Assembly (NCBI GenBank): GCA_009760855.2 | Contig: WPIO01000001.1 | Coordinates: 607,001-671,000 of the forward strand | DNA: 64,000 nucleotides | Direction: 5' to 3' | Source: Cristatella mucedo | Taxonomy: Eukaryota > Bryozoa > Phylactolaemata > Cristatellidae | In this document: one piece after another, positions 49,311 to 60,525 of the stretch | Position numbering within the stretch: the stretch's first letter is position 1 | Layout: each line of letters opens with the position of its first letter | Made by a program: the position numbers and the translations under genes | Notes under the pieces: model-generated | Seen by the model: only the letters and a program-made list of their open reading frames with translations | Database searches by the model: none | Told to the model about the DNA's origin: nothing

Positions 49311-50988
49311 GTAATGTAATGTAATGTATCTCCGTCAGTAACTCCACAAAGTCGAAAAGACCTTGTGGGTGTTACGAAGGAGAGTTTTGTATAGCACACT
49401 CGCAGCCTAAGCGGCTTTCGGTACGCACTCTTTGGCCAACAGACTTCGTCTCACATCGGGAAGCATAGCTGAGTCAAGAGAGCAGTTGAGGTAGTGAGTA
49501 GCATAGAAGTAGCAGTTGAGGACCGCTGAAAAAGATGCGCCATAGTCGGCAGTTGGAGAGTAGATGTCGTTGTGTAAGAATTGTGGAAGCGAGTTCCACA
49601 GTCTAGGACCTGCAGAGCTCAAGCTTCTGTCGCCAACGGTCTTTAAGCTGAGGAATGGGACAGCTAATTTAATGTCCACAGAGGACCTGAGGGTGCGAAC
49701 AGGCTGAAACTGTTGCAGCAGTTCAGCTAGGTACGAAGGGCCAAGCCGTGGCTGGCCTTGTGGGTCAGTGTAAGAACTTGGAGCTATGTATCCTTTGCTC
49801 AACCGGCAACCATCCTAGCTCTTTCAGCAAAGGAGACACGTGCTCAAACCGCTGGGACTTGAAGACCAGCCTTGCAGCCATATTCATAATCCGCTGTAGT
49901 GGCATAATAGCTTTCTTTGGTAGCTCAGCCAAAAGGGAATTACAATAATCAAGCCGGGACAGAACTAAAGAGCTAGTTGAATTTTTTACAAGCCAATGTG
50001 GGAGGCAGCTTCTAATCTTGGATAGGGATCGGATGTGATGGCTAGCTGTAGAGGCAGTCTTCTGAATGAAGCTTTTGAAATTGAGGCAGCTGTCGAACAC
50101 GACACCTAGATTACGAGCACGTGGTGAAGGTCGCACAATAGCATCACCTATTAGAACAGCAAAGCCTTTTAATCCAGCCACACGCTTAGGGTGTCCTATG
50201 AGAAGCAATTCGGTTTTATCGTCATTTAATTTCAGGAAGTTTTCCGACATCCAGTATCGAATATCGGCAAGGCAAGCTTTCAGTTTCTCAGTTGCTGCAG
50301 CAGATTCCGACGGTTTAAATGACAAATACAACTGAGTATCGTCATCATAGAAGTGATATCCTATTCCATGGGCCTTAATCACTATTCCCAGAGGTTGCGT
50401 ATAAATAAAGAACAGCAAGGGACCAAGTACAGACCCTTGAGGGTCTCCACAGGTGACCCTTCTCATGTCTGAGACCTGACCCCCACACGACACGGATTGA
50501 ACACGATCAGACAAGTATGATTTAAACCACGCCAGTGCTTCGTCTGCCAGACCGATCGTTGTTCTCAATCGTTCAAGCAGAACTTCGTGATCAATGGTGT
50601 CGAAGGCAGCAGACAGATCTAGCTGAGCTAGGGCAGTTACATTCCCGTCGTCGTTGCCACATAGAGTGTCATTGTTAACACGGAGGAGAGCAGTTTCAGT
50701 AGAGTGCTGCCTCTTGAAACCTGAAATGTTTCTGACATTCCATTATTTTCAATATGTTTAACTAGCTGCTTAGCAACCATTTTTTCAAGAATCTTTGATA
50801 AGAATGGAAACTGGACGATAGTTTGCTAGGACCTCTGTCTAATCCAGGCTTTTTAAGAATAGGTCTAACGATTGCCGATTTGAAGGACTTGGCGACGACC
50901 CCTTTTCCCAAAGAAGCATTAACAATCTTGGTTATGGCAGGGCTAAGTTGGTCTGCTAGTGAAGACCACAGAGATGAAGGTATAGGGT
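49311..50988 (-). mobile_element. LINE B copy with 3' end and reverse transcriptase
   Basis: The 3' tail is (TAATG)n on the + strand at 49311-49327, preceded on the element strand by the end TGTGGAGTTACTGACGGAGA. It covers the reverse transcriptase from the fingers region to the C-terminal block. Its tail abuts another LINE B fragment, so it appears inserted into an older copy. It ends at about 50988. Confidence 0.9.
49765..50568 (-). pseudogene. LINE B reverse transcriptase fragment, altered catalytic box
   Basis: The 267-codon open frame covers PQGSVLGPLLFFIYTQPLG (palm) at residues 43-61, the catalytic box at residues 74-77, WMSENFLKLNDDKTELLLIG, and the C-terminal MAARLVFKSQRFEHVSPLLK block. 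The catalytic box reads YDDD, not YADD, so this copy is probably inactive. The frame is interrupted beyond VEQRIHS and is 5'-incomplete. The family is a non-LTR retrotransposon of the L2/CR1 group. Confidence 0.85.
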
Positions 50989-51372
50989 TGATAAGAGTCC
51001 TCGGGCTATGTACGACTCGTGCTTGGTTGAAGAACTACTGAATTATTAGTTTCTGAGGAGGAAACTTGCAGTGCGGGCTTTAAAAAAGCAGACGATAGTT
51101 TTGGCACTGCCTAGAGACTGCTTCTAATTGAAGTAAACTTACAGCGGTTCCAGCCGAGTTTTGCTCAATATTAACGAAATACCTACCGCTATTAAAAGCG
51201 TATTTTCAGACGTTCTTAGACTTTGAAAGTCGAACGGAAGGTTAAAATCAAAGTTGTCTGTTTTTAGAGTTACAGAGTAAAGCCTTTCGATAAGGCATTA
51301 GCACGTCGATTGTAGTATCAATTTTGAAAAAAAATTTAATACTTAATTATTTGTTAGTAGCCAAATCTCTAA
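50989..51372. other. spacer between LINE B and LINE A
   Basis: Unassigned sequence, AT-rich towards its right end. Confidence 0.35.
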
Positions 51373-52690
51373 AAAGCGCCTCTCATCTCGCCTGGGCATC
51401 ACTGGCACTGCTCTGCAGTGGTTCAGGTCCTATCTCAGTGGGAGACTCCAGAGTGTTGACGTGAATGGACAAAGATCATCTGAAGTACCTCTAAAATATG
51501 GAGTACCTCAGGGCTCTGTGCTAGGTCCGGTCCTTTTCACCGTTTATACTCTCCCTCTCGCTGATGTGATTGCCAAGCACAATCTAGGCTTTCACTTCTA
51601 TGCGGATGACACTCAGTTGTACCTTTGCTTTGATCCCTCCCAGCCTTCGAGCACCTCAAAGTCTCTCAACTCACTTGCTGCATGCATTGATGACATCCGA
51701 TCATGGATGGCAGCAAATTTTCTAAAACTAAACGATGATAAAACTAACTTACTAGTTATGGGCAAACCTAGTGTTATTCAGAAATTGGAAAGGCTGACTT
51801 TCAAAATTGGCTCTGCCAGCATATCTCCAGTTGCATCAGCTCGAAATCTAGGTGTCATATTCCAAAGCGACCTCTCGTTAGACGACCACATCAGATCCAC
51901 AGTCAAATCAGCCTATTTTCAGCTTCATAACATAGCTAAAATTAGGGCTTGTTTAGATAAGGATACCACGTCCAAGTTGGTCCATGAATTCGTGACATCT
52001 CGTCTCGACTTCTGCAACTCACTGCTTACTGGCCTACCAGCATGTGCGATCAGGCGATTGCAGCTGGTGCAAAACTCTGCAGCTAGGCTTGTCTGTCGTG
52101 AGCGTCGCAGTTGCCACATTACTCCACTTCTCGCCGACCTGCACTGGTTACCAGTCAAGCAACGGATTGACTTCAAGGTTTTGTCGCTCACTTTTAGGTC
52201 TCTTCATTCTATGGCTCCAGCCTATCTTTCAGATATACTACACCATCAGGCAAAGCATCGTACCACTCGCTTTTCGGAATCCAACAGTCTAGAAATACCT
52301 CGTACAAACCTTAAATCCTTTGGAGACCGTGCATTTAGCTCGTATGCTCCCACAGCCTGGAACTCCCTCCCGACCTGCATCAGAACATCCCCTGACCTGA
52401 CCACATTTAAAAGAAACTTAAAAACATACCTATTTAGGACAGCATTTAGTGGGTCCTTGTGATTCGTCCTCGATGTGCTTATGCGTGCTGACACTGTTCA
52501 TGCTGCCACTAACCACATTTGCATGCTGACCCAGTGCATGTAACCCCTAACCATGTTATTCATTTTGTTTGTTTTTCAAGCATGATTTTACTTACTATTC
52601 TATTGCGTATCACTTTGCAGCAAATGTAAAGCGCCTAGAAAGAGATTAAGCTCTCTGAGGGCGCTTTATCAAGTGCAATATTATTATTAT
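51373..52690 (+). mobile_element. best preserved LINE A copy
   Basis: It begins in the GLGITGTALQWF region (AAAAAGCGCCTCTCATCTCG), contains one long open frame, and ends with AAAGCGCCTAGAAAGAGATT, AAGCTCTCTGAGGGCGCTTT, ATCAAGTGC and a short (ATT)4 tail. It is 5'-truncated. It is the reference against which I compared the other LINE A copies. Confidence 0.95.
51461..52462 (+). CDS. LINE A reverse transcriptase, C-terminal 333 codons
   Basis: Non-LTR retrotransposon reverse transcriptase. Seen: GVPQGSVLGPVLF palm motif at residues 14-26, intact catalytic YADD at residues 47-50 in FHFYADDTQLYLCF, WMAANFLKLNDDKTNLLVMG thumb-side block, then the long L2-type C-terminal domain with LQLVQNSAARLVCRE, WLPVKQRIDFKVLSL, FRSLHSMAPAYLSDI, WNSLPTCIRTSPDL and a stop after FRTAFSGSL. 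The ATG is not the true start: the element is 5'-truncated, lacking the endonuclease and the fingers. No frameshift in the part present, which suggests a recent insertion. Confidence 0.9.
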   Translation: MNGQRSSEVPLKYGVPQGSVLGPVLFTVYTLPLADVIAKHNLGFHFYADDTQLYLCFDPSQPSSTSKSLNSLAACIDDIRSWMAANFLKLNDDKTNLLVMGKPSVIQKLERLTFKIGSASISPVASARNLGVIFQSDLSLDDHIRSTVKSAYFQLHNIAKIRACLDKDTTSKLVHEFVTSRLDFCNSLLTGLPACAIRRLQLVQNSAARLVCRERRSCHITPLLADLHWLPVKQRIDFKVLSLTFRSLHSMAPAYLSDILHHQAKHRTTRFSESNSLEIPRTNLKSFGDRAFSSYAPTAWNSLPTCIRTSPDLTTFKRNLKTYLFRTAFSGSL

Positions 52691-53732
52691 TAAAAGTTTC
52701 TTTAAATCCTAAATAGGTAGTTTTTTAGAACTCAAAATATTAATATCCAGTAAGGTTGGGCTTGCAATAGTAATGATAAAATAAATAAATACAGTACAAT
52801 TTCGATCATGTTGAATTATTTTAGAACATTATCTGCATGCAAATACTTATAAAAATCTACCAATAGACAAAATAGCAAATTTTTGATTGCTTACCTGCTA
52901 TCGTGCTCAGACGACTTCAAATGAACGTGAATACATACAGTATTATGCTTTGGAAACTGGATGAACGGACACCTAAACACTCATTCAGCAATCGGGTAAT
53001 AGGAAGCCGGATTTGTGCACTGAATAATGCATGTATATTCTTTTATATTCTATAATTAGTATATTCAATTTTTTAGATAATATTTACTTATCCTACACAT
53101 GTATATTTGTGCGTGTGTGTGTACATTATGATAAATGTTCTTAATCAAACTCTTTTCAACAAAGCTTCAATTTTCGCAACCTTTATTTGGTCGGTAATAG
53201 ACAGACAATTACTTGGAGAGACTTCGGCCATCGATCTTGGATTCTATTTTTCCAAACTTGCCTAAGTTAATCGCAAATATGAATACTAAAAAGGCACAGC
53301 AACCAATATGAAGAATTATCTGTTTGCAGTTAAGGTCCACAAAAGGCTCGCCCATCCTAATGTTTTACCATAGCTAAGCTTAAGGTATTTAGTATGCACC
53401 CCTTGCATATGTCGTACGTGATAGCCTCTAAGAAAGTGTGTAAGATCGTTTGAAGCAGCAAAGTATATGCTAAACCTGAGTATTACCGGCATTCAGTGGA
53501 CAGAGTGGACAGATGCTTCAAATACGTTTGGCACATCCAAGAGAAGAAGCGCTCTGGCCACACTAATTAGAACTTTTTTATGGCATAGAAAAGTAAAACT
53601 TGGGTAATTAAAAAGATTCTTTTCAAATGTCAAAAAACACCTCACTATTTATCAAATAGCTCGCACGGATCAATGAATTATTGCCTTACATCCAATTTGA
53701 GCCTATGCTATTTGGAGACTGGCCTGTGATAT
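52691..53732. other. AT-rich intergenic or intronic sequence
   Basis: No repeat family, exon or RNA gene was recognised in about 1 kb. Confidence 0.45.
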
Positions 53733-55617
53733 AGAGCTAAAGCTTCTGTCGCCAACGGTCTTTAATCGGAGGAATGGAACAGCTGATTTATTGTTCACAC
53801 AGAACCTGAGGGCTCGAAGAGGCCGAAACTGATGCAGCAGCTCAGCTAGGTACGAAGGAGCCATGCCGTGGTGGGCCTTGCAGGTCAGCCACAGAACTTT
53901 GCTCTGAATCCGTCAGTCAATCGGCATCCATCCTAGCTCTTTTAGCGTCTTTTAGAGTCTTCTGAACAAAGCTTTAAAAATTGAGGCAGCTGTCAAAAAT
54001 GACACCTAAATTTCAAGCACTCTGTGATGGTCGCACAATAGCATCACATATTAGAATAGCAAAGCCTTTTAATCCAGCCACGCGCCTACGGTGTCTAATG
54101 AGCTGCAGTTCGGTTTTATTGTCATTTATTTTCATAAAGTTTTTTGGCATCCACGATCGAATGTCGGCAAAGCAAGCATTCAGTTTCTCAGTTGCTGCAG
54201 AAGATTCCGACAGTTTGAATGAGAAATACAGCTGAGTGTCGTTAGCATAAGAGTGATATCCTATTAAACGGGCCTTAATCCCTTTTCCCAGAGGATGTGT
54301 ATAAATGGATAACAGCAATGGACCGAGTACATACATTGAGGGACTCGACAGGTGACCCTTCTCGTGTGTGAGACCTGACCCCCACATGACACGAATTGAA
54401 CACGACCAGACAAGAACAATTTAAACCATGCCAGTGCTTTGTCTGCCAGACCGATTGCTGTTCTCGATCGTTCAAGCAGAGCGTCATGATCAATGGTGTC
54501 AAAGGCAGCAGATAGATCTAGCAGAGCTCGGCCATTTACATTCCCGTCGTCGTCGCCACGTAGAATGTCGTTGGTAGCACGGAGGAGAGCAGTTTCAGTG
54601 GAGTGCTGCCTGTTGAACCCTGATTGAAATGTTTCTGACATTTCATTCTTTTCAATAAGTCCAACCAGCTCGCTAGCAACAATTTTATCAAGAATCTTTG
54701 ACGAGAAAGAAAGAAGAGAAACTGGGTGGTAGTTTACAAGGACATCTCTGTCTAATCCAGGCTTTTTAAGTATGGGTCTAACGATTGCCGATTTGAAGGA
54801 CTTGGGGAGACCCCTACTCCTAGAGAAGCCTTAAAAATCTTGGTTATAATAGGGCTAAGTTGGTCTGCTAGTGAAGACCACAGAGATGAACGCATAGGGT
54901 CTTCAGGAGACGAGTATTTTTGCTAGACTTTATTAAGGTAGCCACATCGCATGCAGAAACCTCGGGGAACCTTTTAAGAAGGGTCACAGGTTGAGGAACG
55001 GCGATTGTTTTGGTCGGAGGGGGCTTAATGGAGGCACGAATGTGCACCATTTTTTCAGTAAAGAAGGCTGAAAACTTTTCGGCTGAGCCCTTAATATCTG
55101 GGGAGTCAGACCTCACAGCATTGGCCAGTAAATGGTTAACTGTCTCATAAATCTGTTTAGGGTCCGACTGACAGGAATTCAGTTTTATAATGAAAAAAGA
55201 AGCCCTGGCTTTTTTAAGCTTACGGGTGTAAACTCGAAGGAAGTCTTTAAATTTGACTAGGTCTGCCTCAGACCCCGATTTCTTGAAACGACGCTCCAGC
55301 CTTCGCTTAACACGTCGCATCTTAAGGAGTTTTTTTGTATCCAACAAGATATCCAACAAGTATCCAACAAGACGAGACGAGCTTTCCCGCAGAGGGGCCT
55401 GCCGAAGCTGCTCGATAATGTCGTCCATGGTGGAGGGGATGGAGGTCCCGGCGTGTTGGTGGTTGAGAGCTGCGAGTCAGCTGAGTAGCACCGGCTTCAG
55501 TCGGTTAATGGCCGCGGTGTCTCCTTTTTTCCTGCACGAGATCACCAACAAAGAAATTGCCTCTTTGGGTGGTTACTCTGTAACTGCCTTCTCATGCGAG
55601 ACCGAGTGGTCCTTTTA
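53733..55617 (-). mobile_element. LINE B copy, rearranged, about 1.9 kb
   Basis: No 3' tail. The complement carries the C-terminal block, then an internal deletion at about 53945, the catalytic region with SYANDTQLYFSF (YAND for YADD), the fingers with [14 protein letters not shown] and [14 protein letters not shown], and the upstream block in the complement of 54868-55428 (186 codons, MDDIIEQLRQ to a stop). It reaches further towards the 5' end than other B copies but lacks the endonuclease. Confidence 0.9.
54868..55428 (-). pseudogene. LINE B protein segment upstream of reverse transcriptase
   Basis: A 186-codon open frame rich in Lys and Arg (LKMRRVKRRLERRFKKSGSE) followed by FKDFLRVYTRKLKKARASFF and NHLLANAVRSDSPDIKGSAE, KFSAFFTEKMVHIRASI. 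This is the linker between endonuclease and reverse transcriptase in L2/CR1-type elements. It ends in a frame break near the start of the fingers. Confidence 0.8.
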
Positions 55618-56057
55618 ACGTGGTCCATGCAGATCAAATGCAGAAGTTCAGCTATTTTCTGATCAGTAGGGTGGGCAGCAGTCAGCTTGCAGGCCCAGTT
55701 GGTGGATCCAAACCGTGCGGTGTTCTGTAAAGAAAGAACTGCCCATCTGCTGCATTGACGGCTGGGCGAAAAATTCGCCGGGGAGACTCAATAGAGGTAT
55801 ACATAATGTATTCACAGCTGTGACCCAAATAATTGTTTCACTGCCTTTCGCCCTGGAGTACTGGGGGCTAAACGTGCCAATGGTCGATCCTGCATGGGAC
55901 AAAGCCCATATGCAAGTGGCCGTGAAATGCTTCGAATTGAAGCTATCGAAAAAGCTTATTGATGTTGGGGCCGGGGTGGCCCTAGGAAAGGTGCCGGGTG
56001 GCTTAGAGCTTTTCTGAGCCCATGGGCAGCCTAGCAAGAACAAGGAGTCGAATGTAG
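55618..56057 (+). other. unassigned segment with 101-codon open frame
   Basis: The + frame at 55715-56017 contains a cysteine pair and a hydrophobic stretch (IIVSLPFALEYWGLN). I recognise no family. It sits between two LINE B copies, so it may belong to a mobile element or be chance. Confidence 0.3.
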
Positions 56058-57475
56058 TTTATCTCTGTATGTAAAACTACACAAAGACTATGCGGGTATT
56101 ACATCGGACAATTTTGTATAGCTCACCCAGCCTACGGGGCTTTTAGCGAGCATTTGGTAGCCAACGAACTTTATCTCACCCAACGAGGAGAAAGATATAA
56201 AGGTATATGTGAGTTACGAGATTAGCTGAGGTAGTGGGTAGTATAGCAGTAGCTGGTCAGGACAGCTAAACAGATTGCGTATTCGGCAGCAGGAGAATAG
56301 TTGTCGTTGCATAAATATTGTGGTATTAAGTTCACCAGTCTTGGACCCGCAGAGCAGAAGCTGCTGTCGTCCTGCAGAGCCTGTGGGGACCTAGATTAGC
56401 CGTTCAATTCCTTCGCTTGAAGACCGTTGGCAGGGAGGCTGAAACTGGTGCAGCAGTTCAGCTAGGCATGAAAAAGCCAAGCCTTAGTATGCCTTGTGGG
56501 TATGTGTATGAACATAGTCTGTCTATGTGGATAAACCGGTAGCCATCCGTGTTCATTCAGGAAACGAGACACGTGGTCAAACTCCTGGGATTTGTAAACT
56601 AGCTTTGCAGCCGTATTCATCGCCAGCTGGACCAGCCTAGTAGATTTTTCGGTAGCTCGGCCAAAAGGGAAGTGCACCAATCTAGCCGTAACAGAACCAA
56701 AGAGCTAGCTAAATCTTCTGCAAGCCATCGCGGAAGACCGTTCCTAATCTTATATTACGAGTGGACTTGATTGGTAATCGTGGAGTCAGTCTTCATGAAA
56801 CTTTCAAATTTAGGCAGTTTTCGAAGGCGATACCTGAATTTCGTGCATACGGCAATGGTCTTGCAAACAGCATAACCTATTAGAAGAGAAAGGTCTTTTA
56901 GTCCAGGCACACGCTTTTCGTGAACTATGCCTAGCAGTTTCGTTGCATCTTCTTTTAGTTAGAGGAGTTATACAATATCCATGATTGAATGTGTGCAAAG
57001 CAAGCATTCATTCTCACATTCGACCCGGTAAATTTTCCAGTGGTTGAGTATCAATGGAGAACAGCAAAGAGCAATTCTTTACAGGACTCCAACGATGACT
57101 GGTCTGGTACAATTTTAACCATGCCTCGTCTGGAAGACCACTGCTCATTCGTAATCGTTCAAGTAAGATATCGTGATCAATAGTATCGAAGGCAGCTGAT
57201 AGATCTTACAGTGCTATTGCAGTGATATTCCCGTCGTCCTTGCTGCGAAGGATGTCATTGGTTTCACGGTATGGAGAAGCTTCAGCTGAATGCTGCTGCT
57301 TGAATGCCGACTGAACATTTTCTAGTAATTAATTCTTTTTAATGCTGGCTACAAGTTGCATAGAAACATTTTTTCAAGAATCTTAAAAAAAGAATAATGG
57401 ACTGAAAGTTATATGGCTGGGACCTTGCATCTCACCAAGGCTTTTAAGTAACTATCTAACGATGGCCGATTTAAA
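56058..57475 (-). mobile_element. diverged LINE B copy, about 1.4 kb
   Basis: The 3' end (complement of ATCTCTGTATGTAAAACTAC) is at 56062. Homology continues through GTTAACAGAACC-type and palm regions to the fingers near 57300. Heavily mutated, no long frame. Confidence 0.8.
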
Positions 57476-57492
57476 GTGGGTACAACCCTTTT

Positions 57493-59500
57493 ATTAATAA
57501 TAATAACATTAATGCACTTGATAAAGCGCCCTCAGACAACTTAATCTCTAGGCGCTTTACATTTGCTGCAAAGGGAAATGCAATTAAATAGTAAGTAATA
57601 TCATGCTTGATAAACGACATGAATAACATGGTTAGGGGTGACGTGCACAAAGTCAGCATGCAAATGTGGTTAGTGGCAGCATGCACAGTGTCAGCATGCA
57701 TAAGCACACGAAGGACGAATCACAGGGACCCACTAAATGCTGTACTAAATAGGTGTGTTATTAAGTTCTTTTTAAATGTGGTTAGGTCAGGGTATGTTCT
57801 GGCTCAGGTCGAGAGGTTCCAAGCTTTGGTAGCATACGAACTAAATGCACAGGCTTTAAAGGATTTGAGGTTTGTATGAGGTATTGGTAGTCAGTTGGAT
57901 TACGAAAAGCTGGTGGTACGATGCTTGGCCTGATGGGGGAGTATATCTGAGAGATAGGCTGGAGCCAAAGAATGGAGTGACCTAAAAGTGAGCGACAAAA
58001 CCTTGAAGTTAATCCGTTGCTTGACTGGTAAAGCCAGTGCCGGTCGGCGAGAAGTGGTGTAATGTGGCAACTGTGACGCTCACAACAGACAAGCCTAGCT
58101 GCACAGTTTTGCACCAGCTGCAATCTCCCGATCGCACATGCTAGTAGGCCAGTAAGCAGAGAGTTGCAAAAGTCGGGACGGGGTGTCACGAATGCATGGA
58201 CTCACCTGGACGTCGCATCCTTATCCTAACAAGCCCGAATTTTAGCAATGTTATGAAGATTAAAATAGGCAGATTCGACTGTGGAGCTTATATGGTCGTC
58301 TAACGAGAGGTCGCTTTGGAATATGATGCCAATATTTCGAGCTGATTCAACTGGAGATATGCTGGCAGAGCTAATGTTGTGCGTCAGCCTTTCCAATTTG
58401 TGAATCCCGCTGGGTTTACCCATAAACTAGTAATTTAGTTTTTTCATCGTTTAGTTTAGGAAAATTTGCTACCTTACATGTGCGGATGTCATCAATACAT
58501 GCAGCAAGTGATTTGAGAGAATTTGAGGTGCTCGAAGGCTGGGAGGGATCAAAACAATGGTACAACTGAGTGTCATCCACACAGAAGTGAAAGCCTAGAT
58601 TGTGCTGGGCAATCACGTCAGCAAGAGGGAGAGTATAAACCATGAAAAGAACTGGACCTAGCACGGAGCCCTGAGGTACCCCATATTTCAGAGGTACCTC
58701 AGATGATCTTTGTCCATTTACGTCAATACTCTGGAGTCTCCCACTGAGATTGGACCTGAACCACTGCAGTGCTGTGTCAGTGATGCCCAGGCGAGATGAG
58801 AGGCCCCTATTGAAGAACTTTGTGATCGATGGTATCAAAAACTGCAGATCAAGCAAAGACCAAGCAAAAAGATCAAGCAAAACAAGCAGAGACACTCTAC
58901 CCATGTCTGCATTCCTAGGTAGGTCGTTGTATACCATAAGCAATGCTGACTCTTGTGGAGTGATTAGCTCTAAAGCCAGACTGGAACTTACTAGCGAGGT
59001 GTGAGGTTTCGATATATGAGTTCAGCTGGTCCGCCACGACTTTTTGCGGAAAAGCATTAACAATCTCAGTTATGGCTGGGCTAAGTTTGTCTATTAGTGA
59101 CGACTGCAGAGGCTGTTCATGTGTCGAACTTTTCTTACTAGATTTTAGTAAGGTAGCCGAAACGTATGGAGAAATCTTAGCAAGTACTTCTCAGGTCACA
59201 GCTTGCGATTCAACAGTCGCTTCCATCGGAAGGGGACACGTGGTGGCTCGAACGTGCAGATTTGTTTCCGTGAAGAAGGCTGGATATTTGGCTGCCAAGT
59301 CGCTTGGGAAGTGAGACTTCTCAGAATTGGCTTGCAAGTTGTTTAAGCTCTCACAAATCTAGTTTGGGTCTCACTTGCGGAACTTCAATTTTCAAATTAA
59401 TAACATAAAGGTAACATAACGTCTTTCCTAATCCTCCGGAAGAATGGGCGAATGGACGAAGGTCTTTGAAGTTGACTAGATCTTCATCAGACCCAGACTA
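57493..59500 (-). mobile_element. LINE A copy, about 2 kb, frames broken
   Basis: The ATT tail is at 57493-57512. It runs through the C-terminal block (complement of 57782-58189), MGKPSGIHKLERL, and the palm with YGVPQGSVLGPVLF and a changed catalytic box CVDD (complement of 58416-58943), then a region with an AGSTAE-poor linker up to about 59500. It is the longest LINE A copy here, but no endonuclease was recognised. Confidence 0.88.
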
Positions 59501-60437
59501 AGGAGCGGCACACAATATGCTGAACTAAGGCCCCTGATGTCCTATTAAAACGAGTCCTTAATTTGGAATACACGATATCTGTTGTCTGGCATTTGTTATT
59601 ATTTTCAAAACGTACGTCAACAATGTTGATGTATGGCACGACATGTTTGGGGTTTGGCACGTCAGGTTTGGTAGATTTTATTTATTGAAGAATGGGTTTA
59701 CTTCATCACTACGCCTTACGGGTCATTATCATTACGCACGCTGAGATTCATTAATGTTACTGGTTGCAGTGACTCGGCGAGCGATCCTGTATAGCCCCTG
59801 CAAGGGATATTGATAGTCACCAAAGCTCTTATGTCGCCAGACTAAAGAGGCATTTGAATCAGCTAGTATTTATTTATTTATCCTGTCTTGTCTTCTGCCT
59901 CTCATCTGTGTTTCCTATCGGTTGTAACAGGAAGAGACGAATCCATGCAAGCGGCAGGGGTGGCTGCCATCGCTCTTGGCCTTATAGGTGGGCGGGGCCG
60001 AATCTGGCAGCCTGTCGAGCGGCCAGCGGCCCAAAAGCGCAGCGCTAGCCTCTTGGTGTTGTTCAGAATGCACGATACCATCAGGCACCAGGGACACCCC
60101 AGACCCCCTTTTTTACAGAGGAGTTCTTCCCCCCACAGACTCCCGAGCCGCCCCGACTCCCCTGGCTTCGACTCTGTACGACAGAGAGGACGGACAACTC
60201 TTCGTGGTCTGGGCTTCTGTGCGATTGCCTAGCCATGGAATTGAGCAGCAGGTAGACCTAAAGCAGATTTTGAAGTCAACAACAAGTAGGACAGTAGCAT
60301 ATACTCAATCAATCACTCTTATATACATATGCGACGGACCGTGAATCAGAACAACGGTGAAGTTTAGAAAACCCTTCACTGCACCGTTCTTCCAAGGGCT
60401 ACTGGGCCTAGATAAAACTGGAGGTGATATTTATGAC
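59501..60437. other. unassigned, moderately GC-rich to the right
   Basis: Overlapping open frames at 59888-60344 have no recognisable domain. No splice-consistent FANCM exon was found. Confidence 0.35.
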
Positions 60438-60525
60438 AGAGATTAGTGGCTCCATGTGATTCGTCCCTTATGTGCTTATGCGTGCAGACACTGCTGCACG
60501 CAGCCACTGACAACCCTTTGCATAT
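60438..60525 (+). mobile_element. LINE A 3' UTR, left half of a split copy
   Basis: TGTGATTCGTCCCTTATGTG and CTTATGCGTGCAGACACTG and GCCACTGACAACCCTTTGCAT match the LINE A 3' UTR at 52458-52530. Confidence 0.75.

Noticed and set aside
55715-56017. A possible host exon with a hydrophobic segment
   Set aside because: No family recognised and it lies between LINE B copies. I list it only as unassigned.
59888-60344. Candidate final FANCM exon with a weak helical match
   Set aside because: Only a few scattered residues resemble the second HhH. Splice phase and spacing do not support it.
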